DNA of 17,383 nucleotides from an uncultured Eubacterium sp. GTDB taxonomy: Bacteria; Bacillota; Clostridia; Lachnospirales; Lachnospiraceae. Below are positions 6,449 through 13,941 of this stretch, in pieces. The notes below the pieces were generated by a model that did not search any database, was not told where the DNA came from, and was given only the letters and a program-made list of their open reading frames with translations. Each line of letters opens with the position of its first letter. The first letter of the stretch is position 1. The position numbers and the translations under genes were made by a program. The stretch is from positions 1-17,383 of the forward strand of contig USBB01000040.1 of NCBI GenBank assembly GCA_900552795.1, given 5' to 3'.

Positions 6449-7200
6449 TGGATTATAGTCAATATAGTAGACACAAATTTGTATAATAATTTTCTGAGAG
6501 CAGCAGCTTAGTGCTGCTCTTGGTATAACTTTTCCGCTTCATTTGGTGTAAGCAGCCCCAGTGAACTATGTGGTCTTCTTGAGTTATAGAATCCTTCTAT
6601 GTATTCAAAGACAGAATTCTGTAATTCCTGTAAGGTATGATATGTTCTGCGGTTCGTTTCTTCCTTTTTGAGATATTTGAAAAAGCATTCACAGACAGCG
6701 TTGTCAAACGGATAGCCTTTTTTGGAAAAAGATTGCACCACATGCAGGGAATCCAATAACTGCCGGAAGGCAAAGGCAGTATACTGTGATCCCCTGTCTG
6801 AGTGAAATATAAGCCCGTAAGGTGCATTGCGTTTTTGATAAGCTTTCCTGAAGGTTGTTATAATTAAGTCTGCATCAGGTTTTCCTGATATGTTCCATGC
6901 AATGATTTTACGAGAGAACAAATCCATAATAATGCACAGGTAATACCATTTATTTCCTGCTTTGATATATGTAAAATCACTTACCCAGACCAGATTTGGA
7001 GCTTTCTGGTTAAAGTTTTGCTTAAGATAATCCGTACATTCCCCATTATCGTTGTATTTTTTATGGTAAACCGGTTTAACAGTGGACATTTTGGGAAGTT
7101 GAAGTGATTTCATCAGGCGGTACACTCTGCCGACACTGATTTTAATGCCATAGTCACGTTGTAAAATGTAAGTGATTTTATTGTCAATCACGCTTAAATG
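6449..7200 (-). mobile_element. IS3-family insertion sequence remnant, orfB side only
   Basis: The orfB-side end is placed at TGGATTATAG (6449 onward), which runs into GTAGACA, resembling IS3/IS150-group ends; this edge is approximate. The orfB 5' part, all of orfA and the other inverted repeat are missing. The opposite boundary falls near 7192-7200, at the T-tract of the rlmD terminator. A perfect 9-bp hairpin (6497-6505 with 6512-6520) spans the orfB stop. No target duplication can be checked because one end is lost. Confidence 0.7.
6508..7191 (-). pseudogene. IS3-family transposase OrfB, N-terminally truncated
   Basis: A 227-residue frame beginning at GTG 7191 (open back to 7212) encodes the OrfB part of an IS3-type DDE transposase. 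The remnant of the HTH_21 region (SVGRVYRLMKSL) is followed by the rve integrase core. The catalytic triad is intact: D72 (WVSDFTY), D132 (HSDRGSQY) and E168, with 35 residues between the last two (DD35E). The C-terminal motif FYNSRRPHSSLGLLTPNEAE is typical. The roughly 50-60 N-terminal residues of OrfB and the whole OrfA are absent, and no ribosome binding site is present, so it should be inactive. Confidence 0.88.
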
Positions 7201-7243
7201 AAAAAAGAACTGCTAACACGATTTGCATCGTATTAACAGTTCT
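7199..7243 (-). terminator. Terminator of rlmD
   Basis: On the minus strand a long imperfect stem (7243-7227 with 7222-7206; AGAACTG at the base) is followed by TTTTTTC. It lies 24 bases after the rlmD stop. The IS3 remnant begins right at the end of its T-tract. Confidence 0.85.
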
Positions 7244-7267
7244 CTTTTAAGTTCAGTGTCTTATATT

Positions 7268-8719
7268 CTATTTTTCACCATTTTTAACTTTGTTGAACTC
7301 GTCCATATCAACACTAAGTTTAATGTGTGAATCAGGCTTTGTCTTTTGGTTGCCCAAGAGGACGACGGTCTCCACATGCACCGTCCCCGGAAACATATCT
7401 ACGCAGCAGCTTTTTTCCACTCTATAACCACGTTCCTGAAGCATAACCAAATCTCTTGCAAGCGACGTCGGCTTGCAGGAAATGTATACTATGTGATCAA
7501 CTCCGTAATTTATGATTTTTTCAAGTGCCTTTGGATTAATTCCGTCTCTCGGCGGGTCAAGCACAATTATGTCTGGCTTATCTTTTATATTATCAAGTGC
7601 CTTTAACACATCATCTGCAATAAATTCACAGTTGCTAAGGCCATTAATTACCGCATTTACCTTTGCTGCTTCAACAGCCTCCTCAACTATCTCCACACCC
7701 ACTACTCTCCTGGCAACAGGTGCAAGAATCTGTGCTATTGTTCCTGTACCGCTGTACAAATCAAAAACAACCTTGTCTTTAGTTGTTCCCACATACTCCC
7801 TCGCCTTTGAATAAAGAACTTCTGCTCCCAAAGAATTAGTCTGAAAAAATGAAAACGTTGATATCTTAAATTTCAGTCCAAGCAGCTCTTCCTCAATATA
7901 ATCTCTGCCATAAATGATTGTCGTTCCCTCATTTTTAACAACATCCGCAATACTATCGTTTAAAGTATGTAAAATACCGACTATTTCGCCGCTAAGCTGT
8001 AATTTTCTTAATTTGTCGGCTATTTCTGTCATATCAAAATCAATCTGTGTTGTCGTAACAAAACATATAAGAATCTGACCTGTTTTTACTGATTTTCGTA
8101 CTAATAAATGTCTTAGATACCCCTCGTGCTTAATCTTATGATAATACGACACATTTTTTTCTTTAAAATATTCAAGTACACACTTAAGCATCATACTATA
8201 ATCACTGTCAACTATCTTACATCCGTCAACTGTAACTATATCATATGTACTGTTTCTTTTATGAAGTCCCAGAGCCAAATCTCCATCCTTTACCTCGTCA
8301 CCAAAAGAAAATTCCATCTTATTGCGATACTCTTCAAAGCATGGACTCCCTATTATACCCTCAAATCCAAAATCACCATCTATAACGGAAGATAATATTT
8401 TTTGAACCTGTTCTTTTTTAAGCTTTAACTGCTCATCATATCCAACACTCTGATATGTACATCCTCCGCACACACCAAAATATTTACACACATTATTTGT
8501 TTCTATTGGCGACTTTTCCACAACCTCAAGCAATCTTCCCTCACATTTTCCACCGCGCTTTTTATTCACCATAAAACGAACACGCTGCCCCAAAATCGAG
8601 TTTTTAACAATAACTTTGGTCCCGTTATCCTCTTCATTTTCTGAAATCACTCTGACTACTGCTTTATTCGGAAAATCTATATATTCAACTACACCCTCGT
8701 AAATCTCACCCTTTTTCAT
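7268..8719 (-). CDS. rlmD: RlmD/TrmA-family (uracil-5-)-methyltransferase of RNA
   Basis: This 483-residue enzyme methylates C5 of a uridine in RNA, most often 23S rRNA, using S-adenosylmethionine. An N-terminal TRAM domain (about 1-68) is followed by an iron-sulfur cluster site with C78, C84, C87 (CKYFGVCGGC) and C167. FFQTN (Q293) contacts SAM or substrate, and the SAM-binding motif is FDLYSGTGTIAQ (319-330). DPPRDG (388-393), catalytic C415 in ISCKP and E450 in HVETVVLL complete the active site. The length suits the family. Firmicutes members can be RlmD, RlmCD or TrmFO-independent tRNA relatives, so the exact target base is inferred. The ATG at 8719 is preceded by GGAG in AATGGAGATTAGGA. 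The C-terminal 30 residues (after VVLLGNQK) are charged and less conserved. It has its own strong terminator. Confidence 0.88.
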   Translation of the reverse strand: MKKGEIYEGVVEYIDFPNKAVVRVISENEEDNGTKVIVKNSILGQRVRFMVNKKRGGKCEGRLLEVVEKSPIETNNVCKYFGVCGGCTYQSVGYDEQLKLKKEQVQKILSSVIDGDFGFEGIIGSPCFEEYRNKMEFSFGDEVKDGDLALGLHKRNSTYDIVTVDGCKIVDSDYSMMLKCVLEYFKEKNVSYYHKIKHEGYLRHLLVRKSVKTGQILICFVTTTQIDFDMTEIADKLRKLQLSGEIVGILHTLNDSIADVVKNEGTTIIYGRDYIEEELLGLKFKISTFSFFQTNSLGAEVLYSKAREYVGTTKDKVVFDLYSGTGTIAQILAPVARRVVGVEIVEEAVEAAKVNAVINGLSNCEFIADDVLKALDNIKDKPDIIVLDPPRDGINPKALEKIINYGVDHIVYISCKPTSLARDLVMLQERGYRVEKSCCVDMFPGTVHVETVVLLGNQKTKPDSHIKLSVDMDEFNKVKNGEK

Positions 8720-8768
8720 TCCTAATCTCCATTCCTTTTGTCATTTAAATCTTATAATCCTATAAAGT

Positions 8769-8801
8769 AAAAATACCACTGGTCTTTCTGGCCAGTGGTA
8801 T
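8769..8801 (-). terminator. Terminator after the small acidic-tail protein gene
   Basis: A perfect 10-bp stem ATACCACTGG / CCAGTGGTAT with a 9-base loop is followed on the minus strand by TTTTTA. It lies 22 bases past the stop of the 8823-9086 gene and before rlmD. Confidence 0.85.
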
Positions 8802-8822
8802 AACTAAACTAAAAACTTTCAC

Positions 8823-9086
8823 TTAATTATCTGTCTCGTCCTCGAAATCATCTTCGAAGTCATCATCATCAAAATCGTCCTCAAAATCATCAAGATAATC
8901 CGGAGTGAAGTATCTGTATACAGCATATGCTATACCCGCCACAGCTGCTATACCCCCGATGATAGCAAGAATAATAAGAATGCAATTACAGTTCTTTTTA
9001 CTCTTCTCTTCTACTGCATCCTTTTTTCTAAGGATTTCACCTATCTTTGCTGATGCGATAATGTCTTCCAACTTCTCTTTGCTCAT
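8823..9086 (-). CDS. Small single-span membrane protein with acidic C-terminal tail
   Basis: I do not recognise a characterised family. The start at ATG 9086 (MSKEKLEDII) is chosen because AAAGGAG lies 7 bases before it; the longer GTG/TTG-type frame has no site. The 87-residue protein has an amphipathic charged N-terminus (about 1-30) and an NCNC cysteine pair. One membrane helix follows (about 34-57, ILIILAIIGGIAAVAGIAYAV), then YRYFTPDYLDDF and a tail made almost only of Asp, Glu and Phe. The tail is built from degenerate repeats of DDFEDDF. Similar small proteins with an F-and-D-rich tail occur in Lachnospiraceae, as far as I recall, without known function. It has its own promoter and a leader of about 165 bases filled with stem-loops, and ends in a strong terminator. 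Confidence 0.72.
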   Translation of the reverse strand: MSKEKLEDIIASAKIGEILRKKDAVEEKSKKNCNCILIILAIIGGIAAVAGIAYAVYRYFTPDYLDDFEDDFDDDDFEDDFEDETDN

Positions 9087-9122
9087 AACTGTTCTCCTTT
9101 CCACTCACGCTGTTTTAATAAA

Positions 9123-9263
9123 AATATGGCGCAAGGTGCTTTGCACCTTGAATTGCACTTTGTGCAATTATACACCATGATTTCACTTCGTTATATCATG
9201 GTTCGCACACATTCGCCAAATGTCTGCTACGCAGCCGCTTGGCTCATTGTCTTTGCGTATATT
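9123..9263. repeat. Cluster of four consecutive stem-loops downstream of pcrA
   Basis: Four hairpins stand almost without gaps. The first is 9132-9139 with 9143-9150 (CAAGGTGC, TTT loop), the second 9151-9158 with 9162-9169 (AATTGCAC, TTT loop). The third is 9174-9181 with 9195-9202 (ACCATGAT). The fourth is a bipartite hairpin, 9215-9219 with 9239-9243 plus 9224-9227 with 9231-9234. The outer ends are imperfect inverted repeats: AATAT then CGCAA on the left, TTGCG then ATATT on the right. It makes up the predicted leader of the small membrane protein gene. No terminator-type T-tract is present. Confidence 0.7.
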
Positions 9264-9269
9264 ATACCA
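9261..9269 (-). promoter_or_regulatory. Extended -10 promoter of the small membrane protein gene
   Basis: On the minus strand TGG-TATAAT (9269-9261) matches the extended -10 TGnTATAAT. No good -35 is seen. Transcription from here would carry the whole stem-loop cluster as the 5' leader. Confidence 0.5.
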
Positions 9270-9286
9270 CAGCCACTTTATTTTTA

Positions 9287-11908
9287 CTACTCTTTTTTTA
9301 ATTTTGCAAATCCTGCAAGCATCTTTTTCATTCCGTAATCATCAAAGTAAACTGACACCATATAATCCTTTGTTGAAGCCTCGATAGATTTTACAATTCC
9401 CGTACCAAATTTGACATGAGATACAGTATCTCCAACCTCATAACCCAGCTTAGAAGCTCTTTCAGACAGACCCGAATTGCTTATTGCCGATGCCGAAACT
9501 GGCAGATTCTTTTTTATATCAAATATGTCCATAGGAAATTCTTTACCAAAACCGACTTTTTTATTCACAGGTGCTTTTGAGACAGCTTTAACAACTTCAC
9601 TGTTTACCGCAGTACTGTAGTTCGTCGAACTTCTTGCATTTACCGCACCATTATGGCTCATTGAACTTCCACCGCTTACTGCCCCACCATAGTTCGTTGA
9701 ACTTCTTATATTTATTGCACTTCCATAGTTCGTTGAAGTTCTGTTGTTTGCCGGATTTGAATAATTTGTTGTCCCGCCTGCGTACATTCCGTAATTTGTC
9801 TTAGGAATCGGTTTTCCCTCTATTCTTACCCTTTTGCTTTGTGAATTATAGTCAACATTTCCGCTTCCATATCTGTTTAGTGCAGCCTTGGCATTAGCCC
9901 TTATATTAAACCTGCTTGAAGCTTCCTCTGTTTCCTCTCCGCCAAAAGATATTTTTGACTTGTTGTAGCCCGTTGCCTGATTTGTTATCTCAAGAAGCTC
10001 TTTTGGTATTTCATTTACAAAGCGCGATACTTTATTCATCTGCGTTTCACCACGAACCATACGCTGTTTTGCACTGCTTATTGTAAGCTCTTTTTTTGCT
10101 CTTGTTATTCCAACATAACAAAGTCTTCTTTCTTCCTCTATATCGGTAGGATCATCTGAAACTATAGTCATATAGCTTGGAAACAATCCATCCTCCAGTC
10201 CTGTCATATACACAATTGGAAACTCAAGTCCCTTTGCACTGTGAAGAGTCATAAGCATAACCTGATTGCCAGATTCATCTAAATTATCTATATCGGCAAT
10301 CAAAGCCACTTCCGATAAAAATTCGCTAAGAGACTTATTTTCATTTTCTTCATCTTCCTCAAAAGCGACTATTTTATTGATTAATTCATCGATATTTTCC
10401 TGCCTCTGCTCTACCTCATCTTTTGTCTCATTTTCTGCGAGATATTCGTAATATCCTATATCGCTTATAATAGTATCTGCAAGCTCCTGCAATGATATGT
10501 ACTGAAGCTTCGCTTTAAAACCAAGTATCATTGTGACAAAAGCTTCCAATTTCCCTAATGCCCTTCCTATATCAGGAATATCTGAAGCCTGACAGAGTGC
10601 ATCCCAGAAACTTATATCATGCAGATCTGCATATTCTTGTATTCGCTCTATCGTTGTAGCACCTATTCCTCTTCTTGGAACATTTATTATTCGCTTAACT
10701 GCCTGTGAATCCATACCATTGTCTATCGTTTTAAGATATGCGAGTATGTCTTTTATTTCTTTACGCTGATAAAAATTTACACCTCCATATATCCTGTATG
10801 GCACATTTCTGTATATCAGCTTTTCTTCTAGCACTCGCGACTGCGCATTGGTCCTGTACAAAACCGCTATATCATTGTAATTCCAGCCGTCGCGAACCTT
10901 TGCGCATATGCTTTCAACTACGCCGTCTGCTTCTTTATATTCTGTCTCATATAATGAAAAATTTATCTTATCACCCTCACCATTTTCTGTCCATAGAGCT
11001 TTCTGTTTTCTTCCAACGTTATTTTTTATAACTGCATTGGCCGCATCAAGAATTCTCTGAGTTGAACGGTAATTCTGTTCAAGCTTTATAACTTTTGCGT
11101 TGCTGAATGTATTTTCAAAATTCAAAATATTTGCAATATTTGCACCTCTGAACTTGTAAATTGACTGGTCATCATCACCGACAACACACAAATTTCCGTA
11201 TTTTTCGGCAAGCATACTCACAAATTTAAACTGCACCGTATTTGTATCCTGATATTCATCAACCATTATATACTTAAATCTTTCCTGATATGCATTTAGG
11301 ACATCCTCATTCTGCACAAACAATTCTACAGTCTTAAAAAGCAAATCATCAAAATCAAGCGCATTATTGACCTTTAACGTTTTCTGATACTCTCTGTATA
11401 TATTTGCAATTCTTTTTAAGTTATAGTCACTTCCGGCATTTATCTCCATCTCATCAGGAGTTACCATTTCATCCTTCGCAGACGAAATAGCACTCATTAT
11501 TGTGCGTTCCTTAAGCATTTTTGTATCTATATTAAGCTTTTTGCATGCGTCCTTTATTACACTTTTCTGGTCGTCAGTATCATATATCGTAAAATTATTA
11601 TCATACCCCAACCTGTCAATATATCTTCTTAAAATACGCACACATGTTGAATGAAATGTACTAACCCATATCTGTCCGCCGCAGTCAACCTGCTTTTCCA
11701 CTCTTTCTTTCATCTCAGCCGCAGCCTTATTTGTAAATGTTATGGCGAGTATATTATATGGATTGACACCACATTCCTCAATTAAATATGCAATTCTGTT
11801 AGTAAGCACTCTTGTCTTGCCTGAGCCTGCCCCTGCAATTATAAGCAAAGGACCCTCTGTACGTTTTACAGCTCTTTTCTGCATATCATTAAGTCCGTCT
11901 AAATTCAT
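9287..11908 (-). CDS. pcrA: ATP-dependent DNA helicase PcrA/UvrD
   Basis: This superfamily 1A 3'-to-5' helicase of repair and rolling-circle replication has 873 residues; the usual length is about 720-760. ATG 11908 (MNLDGLNDMQKRAV) is preferred because GGAG lies 6 bases before it and it matches the family start; the ATG at 11920 has no site. In numbering from 11920 the motifs are: Q-motif (LNDMQKRAV), Walker A GAGSGKT (30-36), TFTNKAA (61-67), Walker B VDEYQDT (220-226) and GDDDQSIYKFRGA (248-260). They continue with QNYRST (282-287), LMTLHSAKGLEF (556-567) and YVGITRAKK (602-610). The C-terminus carries the Tudor-like domain of PcrA (about 828-877, GDTVSHVKFGTGIV) that binds RNA polymerase. 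The extra length lies in the linker, about 650-810, with a 12-residue tandem repeat at 714-773. It stands between two stem-loop clusters, apparently as a single-gene unit. Confidence 0.95.
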   Translation of the reverse strand: MNLDGLNDMQKRAVKRTEGPLLIIAGAGSGKTRVLTNRIAYLIEECGVNPYNILAITFTNKAAAEMKERVEKQVDCGGQIWVSTFHSTCVRILRRYIDRLGYDNNFTIYDTDDQKSVIKDACKKLNIDTKMLKERTIMSAISSAKDEMVTPDEMEINAGSDYNLKRIANIYREYQKTLKVNNALDFDDLLFKTVELFVQNEDVLNAYQERFKYIMVDEYQDTNTVQFKFVSMLAEKYGNLCVVGDDDQSIYKFRGANIANILNFENTFSNAKVIKLEQNYRSTQRILDAANAVIKNNVGRKQKALWTENGEGDKINFSLYETEYKEADGVVESICAKVRDGWNYNDIAVLYRTNAQSRVLEEKLIYRNVPYRIYGGVNFYQRKEIKDILAYLKTIDNGMDSQAVKRIINVPRRGIGATTIERIQEYADLHDISFWDALCQASDIPDIGRALGKLEAFVTMILGFKAKLQYISLQELADTIISDIGYYEYLAENETKDEVEQRQENIDELINKIVAFEEDEENENKSLSEFLSEVALIADIDNLDESGNQVMLMTLHSAKGLEFPIVYMTGLEDGLFPSYMTIVSDDPTDIEEERRLCYVGITRAKKELTISSAKQRMVRGETQMNKVSRFVNEIPKELLEITNQATGYNKSKISFGGEETEEASSRFNIRANAKAALNRYGSGNVDYNSQSKRVRIEGKPIPKTNYGMYAGGTTNYSNPANNRTSTNYGSAINIRSSTNYGGAVSGGSSMSHNGAVNARSSTNYSTAVNSEVVKAVSKAPVNKKVGFGKEFPMDIFDIKKNLPVSASAISNSGLSERASKLGYEVGDTVSHVKFGTGIVKSIEASTKDYMVSVYFDDYGMKKMLAGFAKLKKE
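9602..9781 (-). repeat. 36-bp tandem repeat (five units) inside the pcrA linker
   Basis: Five consecutive in-frame 12-residue units can be aligned: AGGTTNYSNPAN, NRTSTNYGSAIN, IRSSTNYGGAVS, GGSSMSHNGAVN and ARSSTNYSTAVN. The core is RSSTNYGxAxN. The DNA copies share a block reading TTCAACGAACTATGG or close to it. The region is Ser, Thr, Asn and Gly rich, and likely disordered, between the helicase core and the C-terminal Tudor-like domain. Confidence 0.85.
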
Positions 11909-11921
11909 CCTAAACTCCATT

Positions 11922-12053
11922 CCGCAGACGCTTTTGCGTCGGAGGAATCGCGAGGCAAATCATAAATTTGCCTTTGCGATAAAAGCTACTTTGTGGCGCC
12001 TGCGGCACAAATAGCTGTGTGAAAAATCATCGTATCAACATGATTTTCCACAC
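11922..12053. repeat. Cluster of four consecutive stem-loops upstream of pcrA
   Basis: The hairpins are: 11927-11931 with 11936-11940 (GACGC, TTTT loop); 11947-11960 with 11966-11980 (about 14 pairs with one bulge); 11984-11995 with 12006-12016 (AGCTA plus TTTGTG arms, one bulge); and 12017-12029 with 12041-12053 (13 positions, one mismatch). They follow one another with gaps of 0-6 bases. The cluster lies in the pcrA 5' leader and ends only 2-7 bases from the pcrA ribosome binding region. A similar cluster lies on the other side of pcrA. Confidence 0.75.
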
Positions 12054-12064
12054 TAATCTCCATT
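12053..12064 (-). promoter_or_regulatory. Orphan ribosome-binding motif before the stem-loop cluster
   Basis: On the minus strand this reads AATGGAGATTAG. The same 12 bases directly precede the rlmD start (8733-8722), and a one-mismatch copy (AATGGAGTTTAG, 11921-11910) precedes the pcrA start. Here it is followed by the hairpin cluster instead of a long gene. Confidence 0.5.
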
Positions 12065-12084
12065 TCTTCAATTTCCTATCACAT

Positions 12085-12117
12085 AAAGAGAGGAAGCACT
12101 TTTGAGCACTTCCTCTC
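12085..12117 (-). terminator. Terminator after the SPFH gene
   Basis: A 9-bp stem GAGAGGAAG / CTTCCTCTC with a 12-base loop is followed on the minus strand by TTTATG. The T-tract is short. It lies about 30 bases after the SPFH stop. Confidence 0.7.
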
Positions 12118-12147
12118 CCTCATAAGTATCTAAAATACTTTAAAATT

Positions 12148-13134
12148 TTATATAAGTTTCTTTCCGCAGTTTGAGCAGAATTTTGCACCGTTAACAGGTG
12201 TTCCGCATTCAGGGCAGAATTTAGGTCCGCTCACCTGTACACTGTCTGAAACCGCAGCATTTTGCTGAACCGGCTGATTTGCACCTGCAGACGATGAATT
12301 ATTTAAATTATTTATCATCTGCTGACCCATAGCCATACCCATCTGAACACTTACCATATCACCGGCAATATTAGAACCACTGCCTTTTCCCATTGAATCT
12401 GCCATCGCAGTCTGAGTATACTTATTCATATCACCAAGCATTGACTGCGAAGCAACTTTATTCTGCATACGCTGTATTTCCTCTGGATACGAAAAGCTTG
12501 ATATTGTAAAATCTGTTATGGTAAGACCTATCTTTGTAATCTGCATATCCAAATCATCTTTTATTCCCGAAGCTATTTCAAATGAATTTGCCTGAAGATT
12601 AAACATATCCCTGCCTTCTTTTGAAATCCACTTCATAAGCAACTGGTCAACCAAAGCAACAACTCTTTCCTTTACGTCGTCAACACAGTACATCTGCTTG
12701 ATTCCTGCTACCTTATCAATCAGGGCTACATAATCATCAGCCTTAAAATTAAATGTTCCGAATGCCCTTATAGGCATTCCTCCCGGAAGTGCAGGTGTAG
12801 GTATTGATACAGGATTTTTTGTTCCCCATTTAACAGTAAATTCCTTTGTATTTATAAATAAAACTTCTGCACGTATTCCACTGTTAAATCCAAATTTGAA
12901 GCCTTTAAGTGTTGAAAGGAACGGAACAATATCTGACTCTATATCAAAGCTTCCCTCTTCCTTAAAAATTCCTTCTATCACACCATTATACAAAAAGATT
13001 GCATCCTGCCCGGGTTTTACTATAAGGCGGCTGCCTTTCTTTATCTCTTTGTTAGTCCACTTCCAAAACAACACATCATCGCGATATTCTTCCCATTCAA
13101 CAACATTTGCAACCTGTTTTCTGAATAAAGCCAT
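12148..13134 (-). CDS. YdjI-like SPFH-domain protein with C-terminal zinc ribbon
   Basis: This 328-residue protein is of the SPFH/virion-core-like family of B. subtilis YdjI. The start at ATG 13134 (MALFRKQVANVVEW) has GGAGG 5 bases before it; the ATG at 13146 is itself part of that site. The SPFH core spans about 20-230, with SRLIVKPGQDAIFLYNG, the GFKFGFNSGIRAEV stretch and helices near the KERVVALVDQLL segment. A flexible Met-, Gly- and Asn-rich linker follows (about 235-295). The tail carries CPECGTPVNGAKFCSNCGKKL with four cysteines in two CxxC pairs, a zinc ribbon. In B. subtilis YdjI brings the PspA-like YdjF to the membrane together with YdjG and YdjH. Here the pspA gene lies 23 bases upstream in the same operon and ydjG/ydjH homologues are absent. 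That suggests a membrane-stress role, by inference. Confidence 0.82.
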   Translation of the reverse strand: MALFRKQVANVVEWEEYRDDVLFWKWTNKEIKKGSRLIVKPGQDAIFLYNGVIEGIFKEEGSFDIESDIVPFLSTLKGFKFGFNSGIRAEVLFINTKEFTVKWGTKNPVSIPTPALPGGMPIRAFGTFNFKADDYVALIDKVAGIKQMYCVDDVKERVVALVDQLLMKWISKEGRDMFNLQANSFEIASGIKDDLDMQITKIGLTITDFTISSFSYPEEIQRMQNKVASQSMLGDMNKYTQTAMADSMGKGSGSNIAGDMVSVQMGMAMGQQMINNLNNSSSAGANQPVQQNAAVSDSVQVSGPKFCPECGTPVNGAKFCSNCGKKLI

Positions 13135-13157
13135 GTTTTCCTCCATAAAACAATTAA

Positions 13158-13841
13158 TTACAATCCCATCTTAGCCTTCAAAGCTGCTAATTCATCATCG
13201 ACTGCACTGTTATCAGGAGTTTCATCATATTTAGCAGCAAGATTATCAATGTCTGCATCCTCCTGCGATTCATTAAGCTGTGCCATTGCATTTGCCTCAT
13301 CAAGCATACGATTTGCTTTCGCTTCCATCTTTGCAAAAGCGTCCATGCTGTTGTTAGCGCCTGATATACTTGAACCTACGCTGTTAATTCTTTCCTGAGC
13401 CTTTGCAGCTTTTACAGTAGCCTTAATAGCTGCTCTTCTTGATTCAAGACTTTCCATATCTTTCACAAGCTTGTCGTGCATCTGACGCATCTTTTTTGCA
13501 TTTTCAGAAGCAGCATTATATGCGTTCTGCAAAGCTGTCTGAGTAGCTGAAAGCTCCTGCTTCTTTTCAAGAAAAGCTCTTGCATCAGCCTCATTTCCTG
13601 CTGTCAATGCTTTTTCTGCATATCTTTGCATTTTATCTATCTGTTCCGTACATTCATCAAGCTCTCTTTTAGCTCTTGTCTGTTCTGCCATAACTGAAGC
13701 TGTCTCCGCCTTTACTTTGCCAAGATCACTCTCCATATTACGCATGTACTGGTCAATCATCTTTTCAGGATCCTCACACTTATCAAGAAGTGCATTGATA
13801 TTAGATGCCATAATGTCTTTAAATCTTGTTAATATCCCCAT
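13158..13841 (-). CDS. PspA/IM30 (Vipp1)-family protein
   Basis: This 227-residue, highly charged helical protein is the usual length for the family. It begins MGILTRFKDIMASNINALLDK, the amphipathic membrane-binding first helix of PspA. Next is the conserved EDPEKMIDQYMRNMESDL region (about 23-40), then long coiled-coil helices to about 165, and an acidic C-terminus ending AALKAKMGL. ATG 13841 is chosen because GGAGG lies 8 bases before it; the longer frame from 13856 runs through that site. PspA-type proteins polymerise on damaged membranes as ESCRT-III relatives. The partner YdjI-like gene follows at once. A 100-base gap separates it from the ABC permease gene upstream and holds two tandem TATAAT boxes, so it may be transcribed on its own as well as with the ABC operon. 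Confidence 0.9.
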   Translation of the reverse strand: MGILTRFKDIMASNINALLDKCEDPEKMIDQYMRNMESDLGKVKAETASVMAEQTRAKRELDECTEQIDKMQRYAEKALTAGNEADARAFLEKKQELSATQTALQNAYNAASENAKKMRQMHDKLVKDMESLESRRAAIKATVKAAKAQERINSVGSSISGANNSMDAFAKMEAKANRMLDEANAMAQLNESQEDADIDNLAAKYDETPDNSAVDDELAALKAKMGL

Positions 13842-13893
13842 TAATAATACCTCCATTTTAAAGTATAATCTTTATACGATTTATTAAAACGAC

Positions 13894-13905
13894 ATTATAA
13901 TTATA
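13894..13905 (-). promoter_or_regulatory. Possible promoter of the pspA-ydjI pair
   Basis: Two adjoining TATAAT boxes (13905-13900 and 13899-13894, minus strand) lie about 55 bases before the pspA start. A TTGAAG sits 15 bases before the second box, which is a short spacer. Weak evidence in an AT-rich gap. Confidence 0.3.
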
Positions 13906-13941
13906 TAATATACGCTTCAAAAAGTCACTAAATAATTTTTA

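Noticed and set aside
6597..6827. Leftward 76-codon frame inside the transposase
   Set aside because: It is a different frame of the OrfB coding sequence on the same strand, with no start signal or recognisable domain.
7268..8719. Antisense frames of 86-100 codons within rlmD
   Set aside because: They are shadows of a gene with all catalytic motifs of the RlmD/TrmA family.
11986..12063. A 25-codon ORF (ATG GAG ATT AGT GTG...) running through the pcrA-leader hairpins
   Set aside because: Its ATG is part of the ribosome-site motif itself, no separate site precedes it, and the hairpin structure explains the sequence better. The shorter GTG frame from the same motif ends after 8 codons.
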